From NCBI RefSeq assembly GCF_000719705.1, contig NZ_JOHO01000005.1, positions 124,001 through 188,000 of the forward strand: a stretch of 64,000 bases of DNA, written 5' to 3'. Positions 7,284-15,937 of the stretch are shown here, in pieces. The first letter of the stretch is position 1. Each line of letters begins with the position of its first letter. A model generated the notes under the pieces. The model saw only the letters and a list, made by a program, of their open reading frames with translations. It was not told the origin of the DNA and searched no databases. Both the position numbers and the translations under genes were made by a program. Origin of the DNA: Streptomyces sp. NRRL S-350. GTDB taxonomy: Bacteria > Actinomycetota > Actinomycetes > Streptomycetales > Streptomycetaceae.

Positions 7284-9158
7284 CTACTGGGTCTTCGGTG
7301 CCTGGTAGTCCTTGCCGAGCACGACCAGCAGGTCCGCGTTCTGGGTGTCGCCGGTCACCTTCTTCACCGCCGAGTCCGGCAGGCCGAGACTGGTCGCCAG
7401 GGACTTCGCGGCGCCCTGGCGGGCGTCGTCGGTGTAGCGGATCTCACTGGCGGTCTGCGCGGCGGTCTTGGCGCCGCCCGGGATGAAGGTCAGGCCGGAG
7501 TTGACGATCTGGACCTGCGCCGCGGCCGCCGCCGCGTCGTTGCCGCTGGCGTCCTGCAGCGCGACCCGGGCCGGGGCGGTGCCGCCGGTCGCGGACTTCA
7601 CGGCGCCGCCCAGCACGTCCTTGACCTGCTTGCCCGCGGTGGCCTCGTCCAGGCTGCCGTCCGGCTTGACGGTCAGCGCGGTGGTGCCGAAGTGGCCGTC
7701 CTTCGCCTGCTGGGCGAGCTGGGCGAGCACCCCGGCGAGGGCGTCCTCGGGCAGCGACGGGTCGAGCACCGCGTTCATCCGGTGCACGTCGTCCTTGGCG
7801 TCCTTGAACTCGGTCGGCATGGTGCGCACCACCGCGTCCATGACCTGCCCGAACCGGGCCAGCTGGGCGTCCCGGTTCTCGCCGGGGTTCTGCAGGGTGG
7901 CGTACGCGACCGCGGCCTTCCCGCTGAGCATGGTGTTCTTCCCGGCCGCCGAGAGCAGTTTGCCGTCCGGCTTGCCGCCCTCGTGGGTCTCGGCGTTGGT
8001 GTCCACCCGGACGCCGCCGAGCTGGGAGACCAGCAGTTCCAGGTACGGGGTGTCCAGCCGCCAGGTGCCGGCCACCGGGGCGCCGAGCACGGTGGACAGG
8101 CCGTCGCGGGTCGCCGAGGCGCCGATGGTGTCCATGGCCTGGCCGACGGTGGTGACCGGCGGGTCGCCGGGGTTGGGCAGCCGCAGGTTGTCGGGCAGCA
8201 GCAGCACGGTGCCCTTCTTGCCGGAGGCGTCGTCGACGAGCAGCGCGCTGGACACCTTGCCCTGCAGGTCGCGCAGGTGGACGACGTTGACCTGCCGGCC
8301 GCCGGCCGCGCCGGCCGCGGTCGGCTTGCCGCCGGTGAACCACAGGTAGCCGCCGACGCCGCCCGCGGCGAGCGCCACCACCACACCGAGGCCGATCAGC
8401 CGGTTGCGCAGCTTGCGCCGGCGCTCGGCGCGGACCTCGCTGCGGGACTCGGCGAACTTCAGCCAGTCGATGACGTCCTCGGTCTCCTCCGCCTCCTCGT
8501 CGACGAAGGTGAACTCGCCCGTGGTGTAGCTGTCCCTGGGCGTCTTGCTGCCGGCCTTGCCGGAGCGCGCCCCGGCGACCTGCTCGGACGGCGCGGCGGG
8601 CTTGGCCGGCGCCGCCTCCGCGGCGGGCCGGGGCGCCCGGGGGCGCGGTGGCACGGGCGCGGCGGGCTCCGGCCGCGGCTCGGCGACGACGGGCTCGGCG
8701 ACGACGGGCTCGGCGACGACGGGCTCGGCAGCGACCGGGGCAGCGGCCTGGTACGGCTGCTGGTACCCCTCGTACCCGTCGTACCCGTCGTTCCCCTGGT
8801 ACGCCTGCTGCTGGTAGCCGCCGTACGGCTCCTGCTGGTACACCGGCTGCCCGTACTGGTCGTACTGCTGCGGCTGCCCGTACTGGTCGTACTGGTCGTA
8901 CTGCTGCGGCGGGAACTGCCCGGCCTGCTGGTACCCCTCGTACCCGTCGTTCCCCTGCTGCCCCTGCTGCCCCTGCTGCTGGTAGTTCCCGTACGGCTCC
9001 TGCTGGTACACCGGCTGCCCGTACTGGTCGTACTGCTGCGGCTGCTCGTACGACTCGTACTGCTGCTGGTGCTGCGGGTGCCGGTACGCCTGGTACGGCT
9101 GCTGGTACTGCCCGGTGGACCAGTCCTCCGGCTGCTGTCCGCCGTTGCGATCGCTCAT
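7284..9158 (-). CDS. LCP (LytR-CpsA-Psr) family protein with Gln/Tyr-rich N-terminus
   Basis: A 624-residue protein likely to attach wall glycopolymers to peptidoglycan. The first 225 residues are disordered and rich in Gln, Tyr, Gly and Pro, with repeated QYGQPVYQQEPYG units and a triple VVAEP run. A basic juxtamembrane stretch (RRRKLRNR) precedes one TM helix near 253-275 (LIGLGVVVALAAGGVGGYLWF). The outside part has an LCP-like domain (about 285-480; VGQAMDTIGA, LLVSQLGGVRVD, GKAAVAYATLQNPGENRDAQLARFGQVM) and a LytR_C domain (about 515-610; VQIVNSGLTFIPGGA). The usual DFxGF signature is less obvious, so the catalytic state is uncertain. Start ATG at 9158. It lies between nadD and rsfS. Confidence 0.88.
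   Translation of the reverse strand: MSDRNGGQQPEDWSTGQYQQPYQAYRHPQHQQQYESYEQPQQYDQYGQPVYQQEPYGNYQQQGQQGQQGNDGYEGYQQAGQFPPQQYDQYDQYGQPQQYDQYGQPVYQQEPYGGYQQQAYQGNDGYDGYEGYQQPYQAAAPVAAEPVVAEPVVAEPVVAEPRPEPAAPVPPRPRAPRPAAEAAPAKPAAPSEQVAGARSGKAGSKTPRDSYTTGEFTFVDEEAEETEDVIDWLKFAESRSEVRAERRRKLRNRLIGLGVVVALAAGGVGGYLWFTGGKPTAAGAAGGRQVNVVHLRDLQGKVSSALLVDDASGKKGTVLLLPDNLRLPNPGDPPVTTVGQAMDTIGASATRDGLSTVLGAPVAGTWRLDTPYLELLVSQLGGVRVDTNAETHEGGKPDGKLLSAAGKNTMLSGKAAVAYATLQNPGENRDAQLARFGQVMDAVVRTMPTEFKDAKDDVHRMNAVLDPSLPEDALAGVLAQLAQQAKDGHFGTTALTVKPDGSLDEATAGKQVKDVLGGAVKSATGGTAPARVALQDASGNDAAAAAAQVQIVNSGLTFIPGGAKTAAQTASEIRYTDDARQGAAKSLATSLGLPDSAVKKVTGDTQNADLLVVLGKDYQAPKTQ
8821..9056 (-). repeat. Long direct repeats inside the LCP gene
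   Basis: A block of about 55 bases starting CCGTACGGCTCCTGCTGG occurs at about 8821-8877 and again at about 8990-9046. Both encode YGQPVYQQEPYG-type units. Shorter CTGGTACCCCTCGTACCC repeats lie between and beside them. Such repeats make the N-terminal tail length-variable by recombination. Confidence 0.75.
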
Positions 9159-9199
9159 CCGCCCACCTCGCTTCGCTCGCTCACTGCCCCGCTCCCGGC

Positions 9200-9832
9200 T
9201 CAGGTCCCGCGCGGCGCGTACAGCGCCCGCTTGTCGATGTAACGGACCACGCCGTCCGGGACGAGGTACCAGACCGGCTCGCCCTTGGCGACCCGGTTGC
9301 GGCAGTCCGTGGAGGAGATGGCCAGTGCCGGGACCTCCACCAGGGAGACGCCGCCCACCGGGAGCCCGGCGTCCGACAGAGTGTGCCCGGGGCGGGTGCA
9401 TCCGATGAAGTGGGCCAGCGAGAAGAGTTCGTCGGAGTCGCGCCAGGACAGGATCTGGGCGAGCGCGTCGGCGCCGGTGATGAAGAAGAGGTCGGCGTCC
9501 GGGTGCAGGGCGTGCAGGTCGCGCAGGGTGTCGACGGTGTAGGTCGGGCCCTCGCGGTCGATGTCGATCCGGCTGACCGAGAACTGCGGGTTCTCGGCGG
9601 TGGCGATGACCGTCATCAGGTAGCGGTCCTCGGCCGGGGTGACGTGGCGGTCGCTCTTCTGCCACGGCTGTCCGGTCGGGACGAAGATCACCTCGTCCAG
9701 GTGGAACGCGCTCGCCACCTCGCTGGCGGCGACCAGGTGGCCGTGGTGGATCGGGTCGAAGGTGCCGCCCATCACGCCGAGGCGCTTCTTCACCGGTACC
9801 GGTCCGCCGGGATTCCCGGCCTGCTCTCCCAT
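9200..9832 (-). CDS. nadD: Nicotinate-nucleotide adenylyltransferase
   Basis: A 210-residue NadD, which transfers AMP from ATP to nicotinate mononucleotide to make deamido-NAD in the cytoplasm. The nucleotidyltransferase motif [12 protein letters not shown] lies near residues 22-33, and the C-terminal [13 protein letters not shown] gives the ISSTxxR motif. [15 protein letters not shown] is the conserved central block. The start is the ATG at 9832, about 14 residues upstream of the family core. It is followed by the LCP gene 41 bases later, likely one operon. Confidence 0.96.
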   Translation of the reverse strand: MGEQAGNPGGPVPVKKRLGVMGGTFDPIHHGHLVAASEVASAFHLDEVIFVPTGQPWQKSDRHVTPAEDRYLMTVIATAENPQFSVSRIDIDREGPTYTVDTLRDLHALHPDADLFFITGADALAQILSWRDSDELFSLAHFIGCTRPGHTLSDAGLPVGGVSLVEVPALAISSTDCRNRVAKGEPVWYLVPDGVVRYIDKRALYAPRGT

Positions 9833-9955
9833 GCCGCCACACCTTACGCGACGCCCGTTACGGTGCGGGAACGCCCGGGTGGGGGTTGTCCGCAGATGCG
9901 TGAGGGAGCGGCCGGCCGGTGGCCGGACGCTCCCCTGGCGGTCCGCGGAGCGGGC

Positions 9956-10111
9956 TCAGCGGTCCCGGTTGAAGCGGGTGGTGACGAAGAGCAGGAGCAG
10001 CAGGATCACCAGGGCGGCGCCACCCGTCAGGAGCGGGTTCAGGCTGTCGTGGTTGCCCCCCTCGCCCTCGGCGAGCAGGTTCAGAACGGGAAGTGCGGCG
10101 GCAGTGCTCAT
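9956..10111 (-). CDS. Small single-pass membrane protein (51 aa)
   Basis: A 51-residue protein, MSTAAALPVLNLLAEGEGGN then one TM helix (PLLTGGAALVILLLLLFVTT) and a basic tail RFNRDR. Small conserved proteins of this shape are common upstream of nadD in streptomycetes; the role is unknown. The ATG at 10111 has GGTCCCGCC upstream, a weak ribosome site. The tail after the helix is positive, so the C-terminus should lie inside the cell. Confidence 0.7.
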   Translation of the reverse strand: MSTAAALPVLNLLAEGEGGNHDSLNPLLTGGAALVILLLLLFVTTRFNRDR

Positions 10112-10264
10112 GGTCGGCGGGACCTTCTCGGCTCGGTGAACGGACCAGGGGGTTGTTCCGGGCCGTCGGGGGCCCACCCGCCATCGTACGGGGGGTGGCG
10201 CGGCAACCGCTCGGCGGCCCACCGCCGTTGACCGGCCGTGAGCGGACGCGTGCCGCTTCCCGCT

Positions 10265-10411
10265 CTAGTTGCCGCGGAAGGCGCGGGCCATGACCCAGAC
10301 CAGCAGGCCGATGCCCACGAAGGAGGCGACCACGATGATGCGCAGGAAGAGGCCCGGGCCGGCCTCGTCGGAGATGGGCGCGGCCAGGCTGACAAGCGTG
10401 TCGGTGGACAT
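10265..10411 (-). CDS. Small single-pass membrane protein (48 aa)
   Basis: A 48-residue protein starting MSTDTLVSLAAPISDEAGPG, one TM helix (LFLRIIVVASFVGIGLLVWVMA) and RAFRGN at the end. It resembles the neighbouring 51-residue protein in size, MST start, single C-terminal helix and basic tail, though not clearly in sequence. GAGGAGC is a good ribosome site 9 bases before the ATG at 10411. It is divergent from the M48 protease gene. Function unknown. Confidence 0.7.
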   Translation of the reverse strand: MSTDTLVSLAAPISDEAGPGLFLRIIVVASFVGIGLLVWVMARAFRGN

Positions 10412-10659
10412 TGCGGGGCTCCTCGAACTGCTCGGTACCGCGGCCGGGTCCGGTCTCGGTCGTCCAGGGCATTCAGGGTAAACCGGCCTCACACCGGCAC
10501 CCTCCACCGGCCCCTGTGGCGTGGCCGGGCCCGCCCGTACGCCGCGCCCGGGGACGAGTACGCAACCGCGGACGTTGCACAGACAGTCGTTGCAGGCGAA
10601 GACCAGCGGGGGGCCGGCCAGCGGGCCCGGGCCGCCGTCGACCAGGAGGTACCCAGACC

Positions 10660-11748
10660 ATGACCGACACGACCGCGAAGACCCCGAGCCGCCGCCGCGA
10701 GCGTTTCCCCGGCATCTCCACCCGGGCCTGGGAGCACCCGGCGGACCGCTCGGCGCTGGTCGCCCTGCGCAAGCTGTCCGGCTTCGACGACATCCTGAAG
10801 AAGCTCGCCGGCCTGGTCTCCGAGCGCGCGATCCGGCTGATGTTCCTGGCCACCGCCGTGAAGACCTCCGAGCGCCAGTTCCCCGAGCTGTACGGCATGG
10901 TGCGCGACGCCGCCTACGTCCTCGACCTGGAGCAGGTCCCGGACCTGTACGTGACCCAGGACCCGACGGTCAACGCGTTCACCATCGGCATCGACACCCC
11001 GATCATCGTGGTCACCAGCGGCCTGGTCGAACTGCTCGACGAGGAGGAGCTGCGCTCGGTCATCGGCCACGAGGTCGGCCACGCGATGTCCGGCCACGCG
11101 GTCTACCGGACGATGCTGATGATCCTCACCAACATCGCCACCCGGATCGCCTGGGTGCCGCTCGGCAACCTGGCGATCACCGCCGTCATCACCGCGCTCA
11201 AGGAGTGGTTCCGCAAGGCGGAGCTGTCCAGCGACCGGGCGGGCCTGCTCGCCGGGCAGGACCTCCAGGCGTCCATGCGGGCCCTGATGAAGCTGGCCGG
11301 CGGGCACAACCTGGCCGAGATGAACGTCGATGCCTTCCTCGAGCAGGCCGAGGAGTACGAGAAGGCCGGCGACCTGCGCGACGGCGTGCTCAAGCTGCTG
11401 CAGGTGCTGCCGCAGACCCACCCGTTCGCGGTGGTCCGGGTCGCCCAGCTGAAGAAGTGGGCGGAGAGCGACGAGTACCGCTCGATCACGGCGGGTGCCT
11501 ACCCGCGCCGCGCGGACGACCCGGACGCCTCGGTCGGCGAGCAGTGGAAGGCTGCGGCCGACCACTACACGACCTCGGTGAAGGAGAGCAAGGACCCGCT
11601 GATGGGCCTGCTGCGGGACGTCGCCGGCGGCGCAGCGACGGTCGGCGGCAAGCTCCGCGACACCTTCACCGGCGCCGCCCGCGGCGCCGCGAACGGCTCG
11701 AACGGCTCGAACGGCTCGACGGGCTCGAACGACCGCGGCGACGGCTAA
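10660..11748 (+). CDS. M48 family zinc metalloprotease
   Basis: A 362-residue peptidase of the HtpX/STE24 type. The zinc motif HEVGH is at residues 137-141, preceded by GLVELLDEEELRSVIG, and a likely third ligand region is AELSSDRAGLL (Asp in place of the more usual Glu, as in many actinobacterial members). One hydrophobic stretch follows the motif (MLMILTNIATRIAWVPLGN); there is no N-terminal signal, so it is probably cytoplasmic or membrane-associated. The C-terminus is a repeated GSN tail. The ATG at 10660 has AGGAGGT 10 bases upstream. It likely degrades damaged membrane proteins, but this is inferred from the family. Confidence 0.88.
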   Translation: MTDTTAKTPSRRRERFPGISTRAWEHPADRSALVALRKLSGFDDILKKLAGLVSERAIRLMFLATAVKTSERQFPELYGMVRDAAYVLDLEQVPDLYVTQDPTVNAFTIGIDTPIIVVTSGLVELLDEEELRSVIGHEVGHAMSGHAVYRTMLMILTNIATRIAWVPLGNLAITAVITALKEWFRKAELSSDRAGLLAGQDLQASMRALMKLAGGHNLAEMNVDAFLEQAEEYEKAGDLRDGVLKLLQVLPQTHPFAVVRVAQLKKWAESDEYRSITAGAYPRRADDPDASVGEQWKAAADHYTTSVKESKDPLMGLLRDVAGGAATVGGKLRDTFTGAARGAANGSNGSNGSTGSNDRGDG

Positions 11749-11810
11749 CCCTTGACCCCGACCGCCGCCCCCTGAGCCCTGCCGGCCGAACGGCCCGCCG
11801 AGGCTGCCGA

Positions 11811-11841
11811 CGGCCGGCGACCCGCCCCGGGTCGCCGGCCG
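11811..11841. terminator. Bidirectional terminator hairpin
   Basis: Perfect 14-base stem CGGCCGGCGACCCG / CGGGTCGCCGGCCG with a CCC loop between the convergent M48 gene and the gene ending at 11853. Confidence 0.75.
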
Positions 11842-11852
11842 TCCGCGCGTCG

Positions 11853-12914
11853 TCAGCTCCCCGCCAGCACTCCGCACACCTGCCAGGCCGGCCGCGCGTG
11901 GTTGCCGGGGTCGATCGCGCCCGGCGGCGCGACGGCCGTGCCCTGCGCGGTGGCCAGCACCGGCTGCAGGAAGCCCGCCATCGAGGTGCCGCAGGGCTCC
12001 GGTCCGGCCTGCAGCACCGAGTCGACCAGCCGCAGCTGCGCCGAGGCGAGGTCGACCCGGTCGAACTGGAAGGTGAGCTGCCGCCGCACGGTCTCCAGGG
12101 TGACGGGTGCTCCGGCCGGGGCTCCGGCGGGCTTCAGGGCGTAGACGAAGGTGTGGTCGGTGGTGATCTGGAGAGTCCCGCTGTCCACGTCGTCGATCCG
12201 CATCGCGCCGACCACCTTCACGGTGTCGGAGGCCAGCGCGACCTGCGCCGGGTCGAAGCGCACCACCCAGCCCGTCGTCGCGTGGTGCCGGTCGTCCACC
12301 GGCTGGGTCACGCTCGCGTCGAACTCCGCCTGCTCACCGGGGGTGATGAAGGAGCGGACGTCCGCGGTCGCGCCCTGCACCAGGGCGGCCGGGGAGAGCG
12401 AGGAGGCGACCAGGTAGCGCTGGACGGTGTCGAGCGCCTTGGTCACCTCGACCCGGCTGAAGTGCTCGGTGGAGGCGCCGGCCGGGGTGTTCAGCCCGGT
12501 CGCGCCGTCCCCGTACCCGGTCGGCAGCGCGGCGAACGGGTCGGCCGGGTCGCCCACCGGGTGCACGGCCGAAGCCGGGCTCAACGCCACGAGGCTGACG
12601 GTCAGTTGGCTGCCCTCGGGCCGGGCCGGCAGGCCCTTCGGCGAGCTGATCCCGAAGTACACCGCGGCCCCGAAGGCGAGCAGGATGAGCAGCAGCAGGG
12701 CGAGCGCCTGGCGCGGCACGGTGCCCAGCCGGCCGAGCCGCACCCGGTGCCGGGTGGCCTTGCCGAAGGAGCCGGCCAGCCGCTCCCGGGCGGACAGTTC
12801 CTGGATCCGGGCAGCCCGGACGAACGATTCGTCGAACACGACGGACCGGAATTCGTCCTCGTTGCCGGAACCGCCCTCGGGCGTACCCTCAGGAGGCTCT
12901 CGCGGGTCACCCAT
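11853..12914 (-). CDS. Membrane-anchored protein of unknown function (DEF-VVFDE motif)
   Basis: A 353-residue protein. The cytosolic N-terminus contains DEFRSVVFDESFVRAARIQELSA; one TM helix follows near 70-90 (ALALLLLILLAFGAAVYFGI), then an extracellular domain of about 260 residues with two Cys (EPCGTS, WQVCGVLAG) that may form a disulfide. No catalytic motif is recognised. The N-terminal motif is shared with the next gene upstream (13046-13624; DEFATVVFDEAFVRSAAVHE), so the two are relatives or partners. The ATG at 12914 lies 131 bases from the upstream gene. It is conserved-looking, function unknown; it sits between an M48 protease and proA. Confidence 0.75.
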   Translation of the reverse strand: MGDPREPPEGTPEGGSGNEDEFRSVVFDESFVRAARIQELSARERLAGSFGKATRHRVRLGRLGTVPRQALALLLLILLAFGAAVYFGISSPKGLPARPEGSQLTVSLVALSPASAVHPVGDPADPFAALPTGYGDGATGLNTPAGASTEHFSRVEVTKALDTVQRYLVASSLSPAALVQGATADVRSFITPGEQAEFDASVTQPVDDRHHATTGWVVRFDPAQVALASDTVKVVGAMRIDDVDSGTLQITTDHTFVYALKPAGAPAGAPVTLETVRRQLTFQFDRVDLASAQLRLVDSVLQAGPEPCGTSMAGFLQPVLATAQGTAVAPPGAIDPGNHARPAWQVCGVLAGS

Positions 12915-13045
12915 AACACCAGGGTAGGCGGACGCCCGCGCCTCCACGAGGGCCCGTGCGCAGATTCCCGGGGACGCTCCGTGACAGGCCGCCCGGGGGC
13001 GTACGCCCGCGCGGCATCCGAGCCGGTGACCGATCGCGGCAGCGG

Positions 13046-13624
13046 CTAGCCCGCGCGTGCGGTGACCGCCGGCGACGGCTCGGCCGGCCGCGGGTCGACC
13101 CCGGCGCTGCTGCTCCCGGACTGCGGTCTGCGGGGCGCGCCCGGGGAGCCGCCCACGCCCTGGTAGATCGCCGCGACCGCGACCGCCACCAGGCTCACGC
13201 CCATGATCACGGCGAGCACCCAGGCCACCGGCCGGTGCCAGCGCTGCTGGGCGACGTACCGGCCGCGGGCGCGCACCGGGTCGTAGCCGCGCCGCCACCG
13301 GCGCCGGCCCTGGCGGCCGACCGGCCGGCCCGGGCCCGACCACGGGTCGGGGTAGAGGTGGTCCGCGTCGAGTCCGGTCGGGTACGGGCGCAGCTCCAGC
13401 GGCAGCCCGTCACCGGCCTGGACGTCATGGCCCCACCCCGGTCCCGCGCCGTCCGACTCGAACCGGGCCTCGGCGGCGGCGAGTCGCCGCTCCTTGGCGG
13501 TCGGCTCGTGCACGGCGGCGGACCGGACGAAGGCCTCATCGAAGACCACGGTGGCGAACTCGTCGTCCGCACCACCGTGGTCGGCGCCGTCGGGGTACGG
13601 CAAGCCCCCCACATCCTCAGCCAC
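13046..13624 (-). CDS. Membrane protein of unknown function (DEF-VVFDE motif)
   Basis: A 192-residue protein with GTG start at 13624. Residues about 20-48 (DDEFATVVFDEAFVRSAAVH, then EPTAKERR) match the N-terminus of the 353-residue neighbour. A proline/glycine-rich middle, a strongly basic segment (GRQGRRRWRRG) and one TM helix near 132-154 (VAWVLAVIMGVSLVAVAVAAIYQ) follow, then a short outside tail. The shared motif on the cytosolic side of two membrane proteins suggests a common binding partner. Function unknown. A start at a later codon cannot be excluded, since no strong ribosome site is seen. Confidence 0.7.
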   Translation of the reverse strand: MAEDVGGLPYPDGADHGGADDEFATVVFDEAFVRSAAVHEPTAKERRLAAAEARFESDGAGPGWGHDVQAGDGLPLELRPYPTGLDADHLYPDPWSGPGRPVGRQGRRRWRRGYDPVRARGRYVAQQRWHRPVAWVLAVIMGVSLVAVAVAAIYQGVGGSPGAPRRPQSGSSSAGVDPRPAEPSPAVTARAG

Positions 13625-13713
13625 GGATTCAGCGTATTACCGGCCGGGCGTTTTGTCTGTGGCTCCCGGCAGTTGGTCCGTCACCCGTGTGACGGCCCGG
13701 CCGCCCGCCGCGC

Positions 13714-15036
13714 TCAGCGGGCGGCCGGGGCCCCGCCGACGGTCTGCGTCGCCTCGCCGCGGACGTGGCCGTCACCAGTGACGATGTACTTGGTGCTGGT
13801 CAGCTCGGGCAGGCCCATCGGGCCGCGGGCGTGCAGCTTCTGGGTGGAGATGCCGATCTCCGCGCCGAAGCCGAACTCACCGCCGTCGGTGAAACGGGTG
13901 GAGGCGTTGACGGCCACGGTGGTGGAGTCGACCAGCCGGGTGAAGCGCCGGGCGGCGGCCTGCGAGGTGGTGACGATCGCCTCGGTGTGGCCGGAGGACC
14001 AGCGGCGGATGTGCTCGACGGCGGCCTCCAGCGAGGGCACCACGGCCGCGGCCAGGTCCAGCGAGAGGTACTCGGCGCCCCAGTCCTCGTCGGTCGCGGG
14101 CACCACGGTGGCCGGCCCGCCCTCGGCGGCCTTGAGCACCGCCTCGTCGCCGTGCACGGTCACCCCGGCCTCGGCCAGGGCGGCCAGCGCGAGCGGCAGG
14201 AAGGCGTCCGCGACGTCCTGGTGGACGAGCAGCGTCTCGGCCGCGTTGCAGACGCTGACCCGCTGCGCCTTGGAGTTCAGCAGGATGCCGACGGCCATCG
14301 CCAGGTCGGTCTCGGCGTCCACGTAGACGTGGCAGTTGCCGGTGCCGGTCTCGATGACCGGCACGGTCGAGCCCTCGACCACGGTGCGGATCAGCGAGGC
14401 GCCGCCCCGCGGGATCAGCACGTCGACGTGGCCGCGGGCGCGCATCAGTTCCTGCACGGAGTCGCGGCTCTCGCCCGGCACCAGCTGGATCGCGTCGGCG
14501 GGCAGCCCGGCCGCGGCGACGGCGTCCCGCAGGACGGCGACCAGCGCGGTGTTGGAGCGGTAGGCGGAGGCCGAGCCGCGCAGCAGCACCGCGTTGCCGG
14601 ACTTGAGGCAGAGCGCGGCGGCGTCCACGGTGACGTTCGGCCGGGCCTCGTAGATGATGCCGACCACGCCGAGCGGCACCCGGACCTGCCGGACGTCCAG
14701 GCCGTTCGGCAGGGTGTAGCCGCGCACCACCTCGCCGACCGGGTCGGGCAGGCCGACGACGTCGCGCACGTCGGAGGCGATGGCGGCGATCCGCTCGTCG
14801 GTGAGGGTGAGCCGGTCGATCACCGATTCGGCCGTCCCGGCCTCCCGGGCCCGGGCCACGTCCTCGGCGTTGGCCGCGACGATCTCGGCGCTGCGGGCCA
14901 CCAGGGCGTCCGCGATCGCCAGCAGCGCGGCGTCCTTCGCCCTGCGCGGCAGCGGGGCGAGCGCGGCGGCGGCCTCCCGGGCTCGGCGCGCTACGGCGAG
15001 GACGGGGCTGTCGGCGGTGGGGAGATCGCTGGTCAT
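13714..15036 (-). CDS. proA: Glutamate-5-semialdehyde dehydrogenase (gamma-glutamyl phosphate reductase)
   Basis: A 440-residue ProA, second enzyme of proline synthesis from glutamate, reducing gamma-glutamyl phosphate with NADPH. The aldehyde dehydrogenase fold is clear: [53 protein letters not shown], and the catalytic Cys in [14 protein letters not shown]. The C-terminal [22 protein letters not shown] is diagnostic. Start ATG at 15036. proB lies upstream on the same strand with one conserved unknown gene between. Confidence 0.97.
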   Translation of the reverse strand: MTSDLPTADSPVLAVARRAREAAAALAPLPRRAKDAALLAIADALVARSAEIVAANAEDVARAREAGTAESVIDRLTLTDERIAAIASDVRDVVGLPDPVGEVVRGYTLPNGLDVRQVRVPLGVVGIIYEARPNVTVDAAALCLKSGNAVLLRGSASAYRSNTALVAVLRDAVAAAGLPADAIQLVPGESRDSVQELMRARGHVDVLIPRGGASLIRTVVEGSTVPVIETGTGNCHVYVDAETDLAMAVGILLNSKAQRVSVCNAAETLLVHQDVADAFLPLALAALAEAGVTVHGDEAVLKAAEGGPATVVPATDEDWGAEYLSLDLAAAVVPSLEAAVEHIRRWSSGHTEAIVTTSQAAARRFTRLVDSTTVAVNASTRFTDGGEFGFGAEIGISTQKLHARGPMGLPELTSTKYIVTGDGHVRGEATQTVGGAPAAR

Positions 15037-15116
15037 GCCACCAAGGGTAGCGACTGCGCCCGCCCCGCCCGGGCGCCGTTTCGGCCGGTGAGACACCACC
15101 GCGAGACCCCGGTGCG

Positions 15117-15222
15117 GCCGCGCACCGACCCGGCTGCGGCCCGACCCCTGCGACCCGACCCGGCCGCGCCCCGACCCGGCCGCGCCCCGACCCTGCGACC
15201 CGACCCGGCGGGGCCGCAGCCG
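15117..15222. repeat. Tandem CGACCCGGCCGCGCCC-type repeats
   Basis: The gap between proA and the upstream unknown gene is built from imperfect 16-21-base units, including CGACCCGGCCGCGCCC (twice in succession), CTGCGACCCGACCCGG (twice) and CGACCCGGCTGCGGCC. The array is nearly all C, G and A on the plus strand. No protein is supported across it. Confidence 0.7.
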
Positions 15223-15239
15223 CCCGGACGGCGACCGGC

Positions 15240-15803
15240 TCAGTACGGGTGCACCCCGCCCAGGTGCGGCGTCGGGTTGCCGAAGCCCTCGGCCACCCGC
15301 TTGTGGTAGGTCGCCCGGTCGACGACCTCCAGCCCGACGATCTCCCACGGCGGCAGGTTCGCGGTGACCTTGTGCTCGCCCCACAGCCGTAGCGCGATCG
15401 CCGCCGCGTCGTGCAGGTCCCGGGCCTGTTCCCAGTACCGGATCTCCGCGTGGTCGGCCGCGTAGCGGGCGGTCAGGAAGAACGAGTGGTCGTGCGCCAG
15501 CCGCTCCAGTGAGGCGCGCAGCGAGGTCAGCGGGGTGACCTGCCCGGCCACGCTCAGCACCACGTGCCACAGCCGCGCCTGCTCGGGCACGGTGGGCGGC
15601 TGCGCGGAGTCCGTGCGCTGCGGCCGCACCCTGCGCGCCTCGCCGGGCCCCTGGGGCGGCGGACCGGCCGGCTCGGCGGGGGCGTCCCCGCGTCCGCCGT
15701 CGATGCTGGTCAGCCGCCGGCCCGCCGTCCTTCCGGTCAGCGCTGCCTCGCGCCTGCGTTCCACCGGCGGCCTCCTGTTCGGCGATGTCCTGTCGTCCCC
15801 CAC
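15240..15803 (-). CDS. Conserved protein of unknown function between proA and proB
   Basis: Up to 187 residues with GTG at 15803; a shorter form from the GTG giving [12 protein letters not shown] (near 15764) is equally possible. Residues 1-75 are low-complexity Pro/Arg/Gly. The ordered part (about 75-187) includes [59 protein letters not shown] and [19 protein letters not shown]. It looks like a small alpha/beta domain, perhaps ligand binding, but I cannot assign it. Its place inside the proBA locus suggests co-expression rather than a shared pathway. Confidence 0.75.
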   Translation of the reverse strand: MGDDRTSPNRRPPVERRREAALTGRTAGRRLTSIDGGRGDAPAEPAGPPPQGPGEARRVRPQRTDSAQPPTVPEQARLWHVVLSVAGQVTPLTSLRASLERLAHDHSFFLTARYAADHAEIRYWEQARDLHDAAAIALRLWGEHKVTANLPPWEIVGLEVVDRATYHKRVAEGFGNPTPHLGGVHPY

Positions 15804-15937
15804 CGTCCCCGCCGGCCCTCGGCCGACCGGTACGGCTGCGTCCCTCCTCGCCCGTGGCCGGGCCGCTCCCGGTACGGAGCGGCCCGTCGTCCGCGCTGCG
15901 CCGATCGGCCGGCGGCCGGTGCCGGCCTGCGGGCCGG

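Noticed and set aside
8820..9060. Regular repeats that could suggest a CRISPR array
   Set aside because: Repeats are in frame, encode QYGQPVY units of the LCP protein and have no unique spacers.
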